64,000 nucleotides of DNA from an uncultured Collinsella sp. Its GTDB lineage: Bacteria > Actinomycetota > Coriobacteriia > Coriobacteriales > Coriobacteriaceae. The position numbers and the translations under genes were made by a program. The notes beneath the pieces were generated by a model, which worked only from the letters and a program-made list of their open reading frames with translations, searched no databases and had not been told where the DNA came from. Positions 58,478 to 64,000 of the stretch are shown piece after piece. The stretch lies in contig UQID01000006.1 of the NCBI GenBank assembly GCA_900541045.1, forward strand, positions 25,666-89,665, given 5' to 3'. Each line of letters opens with the position of its first letter. Position 1 is the stretch's first letter.

Positions 58478-59653
58478 ATGAATTCCAATATTTGTTTTAA
58501 AGACGACGGCCGCCTGAAACTGCTCATCATCGTGGGCACCCGCCCCGAGGTCATCCGCCTGTCCGAGGTCATCAAGAAGTGCCGACGCCACTTCGACTGC
58601 CTGCTGGCGCACACCGGGCAGAACTACGACTACACCTTGAACGGCATCTTCTTCCGCGACCTGGAGCTTGCCGACCCCGACGTCTACCTGGACGCCGTGG
58701 GCGCCGACCTTGGAGAGACCGTGGGCAACATCATCGCGGCCTCGTACAAGCTGATGGTCCAGGTCCAGCCCGACGCGCTGCTGATCCTGGGCGACACCAA
58801 CAGCTGCCTGTCCGCCATCGCGGCAAAGCGCCTGCACATCCCCATCTTCCACATGGAGGCAGGCAACCGCTGCAAGGACGAGTGCCTGCCCGAGGAGACC
58901 AACCGCCGCATCGTCGACGTGATCTCCGACGTCAACCTGGCCTATTCCGAGCACGCCCGCCGCTACCTCAAGGACACCGGCTGCGCCCCGGAGCGCACCT
59001 ACGTCACGGGCTCGCCCATGGCCGAGGTCCTTCGCGCCAACCTGGACAAGATCGAGGCCTCGGACATCCTCTCCGAGCTCGGCCTGGAGCCCAGGCGCTA
59101 CATGCTGCTGTCCGCGCACCGCGAGGAGAACATCGACACCGAGGCGAACTTCACGAGCCTGTTCACCGCCATCAACGCGCTCGCGGAGAAGTACGACATG
59201 CCGATCCTGTACTCCTGCCACCCTCGCTCCCGCAAGCGCCTGGAGGCCACCGGCTTCGAGCTCGACCCGCGCGTGCGCATGCACGAGCCCATGGGCTTCC
59301 ACGACTACAACTGCCTGCAGATGAACGCCTTCGCCGTGGTCTCCGACTCCGGCACCCTTCCCGAGGAGTCCAGCTTCTTCGCGAGCGTCGGCCGCCCGTT
59401 CCCGGCGGTGTGCATCCGCACCTCCACCGAGCGCCCCGAGGCGCTGGACAAGGCCTGCTTCACGCTGGCCGGCATCAGCGAGCGCGGCCTGCTCCAGGCC
59501 GTCTGCACCGCCGTCGAGCTCGACGCGGAGGGGTCGCTGCCCGAGGCGCCCGTTCCCGACTACGCCGACGAGACCGTGTCCACCAAGGTGGTCAAGATCA
59601 TCCAGAGCTACACAGGCGTCGTGGACAAGATGGTGTGGAGGAAGAGCATTTAA
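58478..59653 (+). CDS. capG: CapG/FnlC-type UDP-N-acetylglucosamine 2-epimerase family enzyme
   Basis: CapG epimerises C2 to complete UDP-N-acetyl-L-fucosamine. The 391-residue GT-B-fold protein has LLIIVGTRPEVIRLSEVI, LAHTGQNYDYTLNG, LILGDTNSCLSAIAAKR, HMEAGNRCKDECLPEETNR (catalytic acidic residues), LLSAHREENIDTE and SDSGTLPEES. The GNRC variant of the WecB HMEAGLR motif and the FHDYNCLQ stretch fit the CapG/WbjD/FnlC branch. ATG 58478 follows AAGGAAA. GC-biased codons match capE and capF. Its stop overlaps the next start (TAATG). Confidence 0.9.
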   Translation: MNSNICFKDDGRLKLLIIVGTRPEVIRLSEVIKKCRRHFDCLLAHTGQNYDYTLNGIFFRDLELADPDVYLDAVGADLGETVGNIIAASYKLMVQVQPDALLILGDTNSCLSAIAAKRLHIPIFHMEAGNRCKDECLPEETNRRIVDVISDVNLAYSEHARRYLKDTGCAPERTYVTGSPMAEVLRANLDKIEASDILSELGLEPRRYMLLSAHREENIDTEANFTSLFTAINALAEKYDMPILYSCHPRSRKRLEATGFELDPRVRMHEPMGFHDYNCLQMNAFAVVSDSGTLPEESSFFASVGRPFPAVCIRTSTERPEALDKACFTLAGISERGLLQAVCTAVELDAEGSLPEAPVPDYADETVSTKVVKIIQSYTGVVDKMVWRKSI

Positions 59654-60894
59654 TGACTAGCTCATGCGCTGGTAAGAAAATACTTGTCGTGACGCAGCAT
59701 TTTTACCCGGAGACTTTTCGAATCAGTGATATTGTCGATGGCTTTATTGAAGACGGTGCAAGCGTTGACGTCCTTTGCGGTATTCCAAATTATCCTTCAG
59801 GCGAATGGGCCGAAGGATATGGTTACTGCGGCCATCGTCACGATGATTACCACGGTGCGTCTGTCTTTCGGTCTGGTGAAATACGCCGAAAGGGAAACAC
59901 TTCGGTCCGCATTTTCCTGAACTATATTAGCTGGCCGATTACTGCATCTTTCAAGGCGTTAAGGCTCAAAAACAATTACGACGTTGTATTTTGCTATAAT
60001 ACAAGTCCTATTTTGATGATAATTCCGGCTAGGTTTGCTGCATGGCGAAATAAATGCCCTCTTGTCACCTATGTCTTGGATATTTGGCCCGAAAATTTGT
60101 ACACCGTTTTAAACGTCCAAAATAGCTTTCTGAGAGCTTTTGCCAAATCTTTTTGCGACAAGCAGTATGCTGCCTGTAATAAGCTGATTGCCTTGAGTGA
60201 CTCTTTGGCCGACAACTTATTTCATAGGATTAAACCTTTGAATCCGGATATTTCGATAAGTGTAATACCTCAGCACTGTGAGGAGGTTTACGAACAAAAG
60301 AGTTTTTCACAGGAGCTGAGATCGCAATTTGGAAGTCAGTGTGTTTTCCTTTTTGCCGGATCAATAACTCCCGCACAGGGTCTTGACACAGTTATTGAGG
60401 CATTCTCGTATGCAATCAAAAATAGTCCTGTTGAGATGAGGCTGCTAATTCTTGGCGATGGCATGTCCAGAGCGGAATTGCAGAAGACCGTTGCAAATAA
60501 AGGGCTGAGCGAGTTCATTTTGTTTATTGGGCGCGTTGATCCTGAAGTTGTGCCCATGTATTCAGATATTGCAACGGCAATGATTGCACCATTCGCCGAC
60601 AATCCCGAACTAGAGCTTACTATTCCGGCGAAGATTTCAAGTTGTATGGCGTCTTCGAAACCAATACTTGCTGTAATGCGCGGTGAAGGGGCCAATGCGG
60701 TTCGTTCTGCTGAATGCGGGTTTGTATCCAATCCCTCAGATGTTAATGCGCTTGCTGATAATATGGTAAAAATTGCTTCAATGAATAAAGATGCTATTGA
60801 AGCTTTAGGATCTAATGGCTTCAATTATTATCGTGAGCATTTCTCGAGATTGGTTTGTTTGGATAAAATTAAGCAGGTTTTATTTTCAATATAG
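59653..60894 (+). CDS. WbuB-like glycosyltransferase, putative L-FucNAc transferase
   Basis: The 413-residue GT4 protein starts KKILVVTQHFYPETFRISDIVDGF and GIPNYPSGEWAEGYG, as WbuB does, with YVLDIWPENLYTVLNV, ALSDSLADNL and C-terminal FAGSITPAQGLDTVIEAF and KISSCMASSKPILAVM. WbuB follows fnlA-fnlB-fnlC in E. coli O26 and is taken there as the L-fucosamine transferase; the same gene order here supports the call. Only the first 18 bases or so share the GC-rich style of capG; the rest is AT-rich. The start is the ATG overlapping the capG stop. Confidence 0.85.
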   Translation: MTSSCAGKKILVVTQHFYPETFRISDIVDGFIEDGASVDVLCGIPNYPSGEWAEGYGYCGHRHDDYHGASVFRSGEIRRKGNTSVRIFLNYISWPITASFKALRLKNNYDVVFCYNTSPILMIIPARFAAWRNKCPLVTYVLDIWPENLYTVLNVQNSFLRAFAKSFCDKQYAACNKLIALSDSLADNLFHRIKPLNPDISISVIPQHCEEVYEQKSFSQELRSQFGSQCVFLFAGSITPAQGLDTVIEAFSYAIKNSPVEMRLLILGDGMSRAELQKTVANKGLSEFILFIGRVDPEVVPMYSDIATAMIAPFADNPELELTIPAKISSCMASSKPILAVMRGEGANAVRSAECGFVSNPSDVNALADNMVKIASMNKDAIEALGSNGFNYYREHFSRLVCLDKIKQVLFSI

Positions 60895-60920
60895 GTCCGA
60901 TATGGATCGTTGGGGTTTTA

Positions 60921-61631
60921 ATGGATGAAATGTTGAGAGTGCTGGTAATCATTCCTGCCTATAATGAGCAAGCCAATATCGTACAGACTGTTTCATCGGT
61001 TGTTGAAGCTGGCTATGATTATGTAGTGGTGAATGATGGCTCAACCGATAAAACTCTATCCATCTGCCGTCAACATGGATTTAATGTCCTTGACCTTCCG
61101 CAAAATTTGGGCATTGGTGGTGCTGTTCAAGCCGGTCATAAATATGCGTTCAGGCATGGTTATGACATTGATGTTCAGGTTGATGGTGACGGCCAGCATG
61201 ATCCTTCTTATATTGGGAACTTAATCGAGCCGATTATTGATGGTGCCGATTTGTCTATCGGTTCCAGATTTGCCGTTCCCACGGAAGGTTTTCAGTCTAC
61301 ATTTTTAAGGAGAGTAGGTATCCGATGGCTTTCTGGTTGGTTGAGATTATTTACCGGAAAGACGATTAAAGATCCTACTTCTGGATTTCGCGCGTGCGGC
61401 AAAAAAGCTATAGATTTGTTCTGTAGGGACTATCCAGATGATTATCCAGAGCCCGAATCTATTGCCGCAGCATTAAAAACTGGTCTTTCGGTGGTTGAGG
61501 TTCCTGTACTTATGCGCGAGAGGCAGGGCGGAGTGTCATCAATTTCTGGCTTTTCTTCAATTTATTACATGATTAAGGTTTCGCTTGCAATTTCCATGGC
61601 CTGTTTTGTTTATAGAAAGGCGGCTCACTGA
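60921..61631 (+). CDS. DPM1-like polyprenyl-phosphate glycosyltransferase
   Basis: The 236-residue GT2 protein has LVIIPAYNEQANIVQTVSSV, VVVNDGSTDKT, NLGIGGAVQAGHKYA and DVQVDGDGQHDPSYI. This is the dolichol/polyprenyl-phosphate mannosyl- or glucosyltransferase group that makes a lipid-linked sugar for use outside the membrane. The C-terminus has a single hydrophobic stretch (YMIKVSLAISMACFVY). The next gene, DUF2304, overlaps its stop, and the pair is common in actinobacterial glycan loci. Confidence 0.88.
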   Translation: MDEMLRVLVIIPAYNEQANIVQTVSSVVEAGYDYVVVNDGSTDKTLSICRQHGFNVLDLPQNLGIGGAVQAGHKYAFRHGYDIDVQVDGDGQHDPSYIGNLIEPIIDGADLSIGSRFAVPTEGFQSTFLRRVGIRWLSGWLRLFTGKTIKDPTSGFRACGKKAIDLFCRDYPDDYPEPESIAAALKTGLSVVEVPVLMRERQGGVSSISGFSSIYYMIKVSLAISMACFVYRKAAH

Positions 61632-61987
61632 TGAGTATGATAATTCGCGTGGGCGCTGTAGTAATTTTTAGTGGCCTTTTCTTTTATGTCGTTTCCTTAG
61701 TCGGTAAAGGAAAGCTACTTTTAAAGTACTCGCTACTATGGCTTTGCCTGTGTGTTGTGGCACTATTTAGCGTTTGCTTTCCGGAGTTGATTTATCGAAT
61801 TTCAGATTGTATTGGGTTTATTAGCCCATCGAATTTCGCTTTTCTTGTTGCTGTAGTACTTTTATTGATGATTTCTTTATCTCTCAGTATTGCGATTAGC
61901 AGACTCGTTACGGCTTGCAAGAACTTAACCCAACGTATTGCGATTCTTGAAAATGAGAATGATGTTTTGCGAAATCAGCAGGATTAA
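61631..61987 (+). CDS. DUF2304 small membrane protein
   Basis: The 118-residue protein has three hydrophobic helices and a short coiled-coil C-terminus (LVTACKNLTQRIAILENENDVLRNQQ). This is the DUF2304 layout, a family nearly always beside a DPM1-like transferase and thought to assist it, without proven function. The start overlaps the previous stop (TGATG). Confidence 0.8.
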   Translation: MSMIIRVGAVVIFSGLFFYVVSLVGKGKLLLKYSLLWLCLCVVALFSVCFPELIYRISDCIGFISPSNFAFLVAVVLLLMISLSLSIAISRLVTACKNLTQRIAILENENDVLRNQQD

Positions 61988-62013
61988 TTAAAGACGGAGT
62001 TTAGATTAACTGT

Positions 62014-63953
62014 ATGAATAACTATTTAGCAGCGGAAGCTCGAAAGCATCGTGTGTGCAGCGGCTTGTATCGCCTTTACCATGTCGGTATTTTTGCCCTG
62101 CCGTTATCTTTTGCACTGATATATCTGTCTTTGTTCGTTAATTACATTGATGCTTTCTATGGCACGGTTGGCTTTACAATTGCCAACCCGATGCTTAATG
62201 ACGATATGGCTGTTCTATTTGTTGCTGGATTGACTATTATATTTGTCATTTCTGTAATCAAATTGGTAGAGTATAAAAGCGATTTTTTGTATAAATATCG
62301 ATGGCTAATCGGTATGACTGTTGCGATACTTGCCGTTGCTTTTAAAATCAGCGGTTCATCGCTTGGAATGTGGAGCATTATGCTCCCTGAAAACGCTGGT
62401 ACTCCGTTTTGGGGTATACCGAGGTCCCTTCGAAGCGATGAGTTCTCAGTTGGAACTCTGTTTCAGCTTTCTCAATCCCATAATGGCTATGCTCCAATTT
62501 CGGAAATCCTGAGAGGAGATTTAACGGATGTCCGGATGGTTTATGGCGCTGCCTGCTGGAGCGTAATTACGTTATTTAGACCAGTACTTTGGGGTTATTT
62601 GTTATTTGGTTTTGAATTCGGCCTAGCGTTTGCTTGGTCCGCGAAACTATGTCTAATGGTCCTTGTCTCTTTTGATTGTGCCTTTCTCATTATTAAGTCA
62701 AAGCCGCTCAGCTTGCTCTTTTCATGCTTGCTTTGTTTTTCGCCACTAATTCAATGGTGGGGCACGGGCGAGGTGATTCTTTATGGACAAGCCCTTGTCT
62801 TGTTGTTGGATAAGGCGCTCTTTACTCGAAAAAAGAATATCAGGGTTATTGCGATAGCTGCCATAGCATGGCTATGTGGTTGTTACATAATGCTCTTGTA
62901 CCCTGCCTGGATGGTCCCATTTTTCTTCATTTTTGCCTTGATGGGTGTTTTTAGAACAATAGAGTATTATCAAACATTAAAATATAACGCCCAACATTCA
63001 GTTCTTGCATGGTCGCTAAGTGATACTTTTGTTTTAGTATTCTGCCTGTTGATCTCAGCGGGACTAATATTCCTTTCATTCTTCCAGTCCTCTGAAGCAA
63101 TGACATCTGTTATGAATACCGTTTATCCTGGTGCGCGTTTTGAAACAGGCGGAAGCGGACTTCCCGAACTTTTTTCTTATGCAATTCCACTCTTTTATGC
63201 CTTTGATTCACCGCTGGTTTCAAATGAATGCGAAATTGCAACCATTCTTTGTTTCTTCCCTCTTGGAACGCTTGCATCTCTGCTCTGTTTTATTAAAAGG
63301 CGAGATTGGCAGTTATTTGTGCTTACGGCACTTCAATTGTTTTTTCTAGTCTTTGCATTTATTGGTTTTCCGTCATTTCTATCTCGAATGACCTTAATGT
63401 ATAACGTCCCTGTTCTGCGACTATTGTTTCCTATTGGTTACCTCGAACTTCTCCTATTTTTGATTTCTGTCGAAAAGGCTAAAGAGTCCCAAGGGAATAA
63501 CAGCTCCATTGGTTATTTGCCGATTATCTTAATAATTGGTCTTATTCTGAGTTCAGCATTCCAGGTTTTCATCCTTCTTTCTGCTAAATATCTTGTTGCA
63601 AGGATGCTGTATCTGTTGATGCTTATATTGTTCTGTCTTTTTTCGTGCCTTTCGTTTTGCTCCTTTATTCTTGGAAAAAAATGCACTGGTTTATTCGTTG
63701 CTTTTGCGATTTGCTTCGGAGTAATTCCAGGGCTCTGTATTAATCCAATTCAAATCGGTGCGGCTCCACTAACAGATACGAATTTAGAGTCTCTCGTTAA
63801 TCAGTTTGTGGAAGAGAGTGATTATTCAGATAAATGGGTTGTCGATGGTTCTTGGACAGTTGCCAATCTTTGCGCTGCGTATGGAGCGCCTGTAATTAAC
63901 TCCACCAATGCTTATCCCGATCTATCGCGTTGGAATTCTATCGATGATAATAA
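62014..63953 (+). CDS. Large polytopic membrane protein, 3' truncated
   Basis: About 645 genomic codons are present. The protein has a dozen or more hydrophobic helices separated by short loops, with an extracytoplasmic-looking loop MWSIMLPENAGTPFWGIPRSLRSDEFSVGT after the fourth helix. This layout resembles GT-C-type or YfhO-like glycan membrane proteins seen in actinobacterial loci; I do not assign a family. The last genomic residues are SIDDNN (codon at 63951-63953). The apparent tail after that, with LLYTSPSPRD, is translated adapter, so the true C-terminus lies beyond the contig. RBS before the ATG is weak (GACGGAG). Confidence 0.75.
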
Positions 63954-64000
63954 CTGTCTCTTATACACATCTCCGAGCCCACGAGACACTCGCTAATCTC
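63954..64000. other. Illumina Nextera adapter, not genomic
   Basis: 63954-63972 is the 19-base Tn5 mosaic end (CTGTCTCTTATACACATCT). 63973-63987 is CCGAGCCCACGAGAC of the read-2 adapter. 63988-63995 is an 8-base index, ACTCGCTA, and 63996-64000 (ATCTC) starts the P7 flow-cell sequence. The order and spacing are exact. Confidence 0.98.

Noticed and set aside
58579..59652. Long upstream extension of the WbuB-like gene frame across capG
   Set aside because: The first 358 codons are Arg/Pro/His-rich shadow of capG in another frame; homology starts at the ATG 59653.
1..63953. CRISPR array
   Set aside because: No regularly spaced direct repeats; the recurring palindromes are scattered singly or in pairs at gene ends.

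Overview
The window looks like one end of a draft contig from a high-GC anaerobic actinobacterium of the Coriobacteriia, most likely Collinsella. This is inferred from the protein set (Rho with a long disordered N-terminus, CarD, a SUF cluster with an IscR-like Rrf2, a GGGtGRT protein) and from many short intergenic palindromes carrying GGGAC/GTCCC; no database was searched. The last 47 bases (63954-64000) are not genomic. They read as a Nextera/Tn5 mosaic end, the rest of the read-2 adapter, an 8-base index and the start of the flow-cell sequence, so genomic sequence ends at 63953 and the last gene is cut there.

Layout. 1-25 kb is housekeeping: B3/4-domain protein, MarR regulator, DegV, a one-domain MGMT, trpS, a WecA/TagO-like glycan initiator, a candidate 6S RNA, a radical SAM activase, tRNA-Ala, pncB, proB and proA separated by an opposite-strand S33 peptidase, an HD protein, carD-like, argS, rho, a membrane protein with VanZ, a ROK sugar kinase and an aminotransferase. 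At 25 kb tRNA-His and tRNA-Lys are followed by a tandem copy of the tRNA-Lys 3' end, which looks like an integration scar, then dinD. 26-31 kb has a flavoprotein, the little-studied GGGtGRT/scaffold pair and a frame-broken REP-associated transposase that has lost its catalytic residues. 31.9-37.8 kb is sufCBDSU (minus strand) facing an IscR-like regulator, directly followed by a MNT/HEPN toxin-antitoxin pair. 38.6-42.4 kb has a wall-anchored lysozyme-like protein and a degenerate AAA-ATPase-like protein.

From 42.4 kb to the end is a surface-glycan locus: a GlfT-like transferase, five GT2 genes in a row, a multidomain amidase/glucosaminidase, a flippase, the three-gene UDP-N-acetyl-L-fucosamine pathway (capE, capF, capG), two GT4 enzymes, a polyprenyl-phosphate GT2 with its DUF2304 partner, and a truncated polytopic membrane protein. 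Inside it, GC-rich sugar-nucleotide genes alternate with AT-rich transferase and flippase genes, so it reads as a mosaic assembled by exchange.

The intergenic repeats fall into at least three sequence families plus several larger inverted repeats. With the decayed transposase gene they suggest a REP/RAYT-type repeat population that is no longer maintained by the copy seen here.
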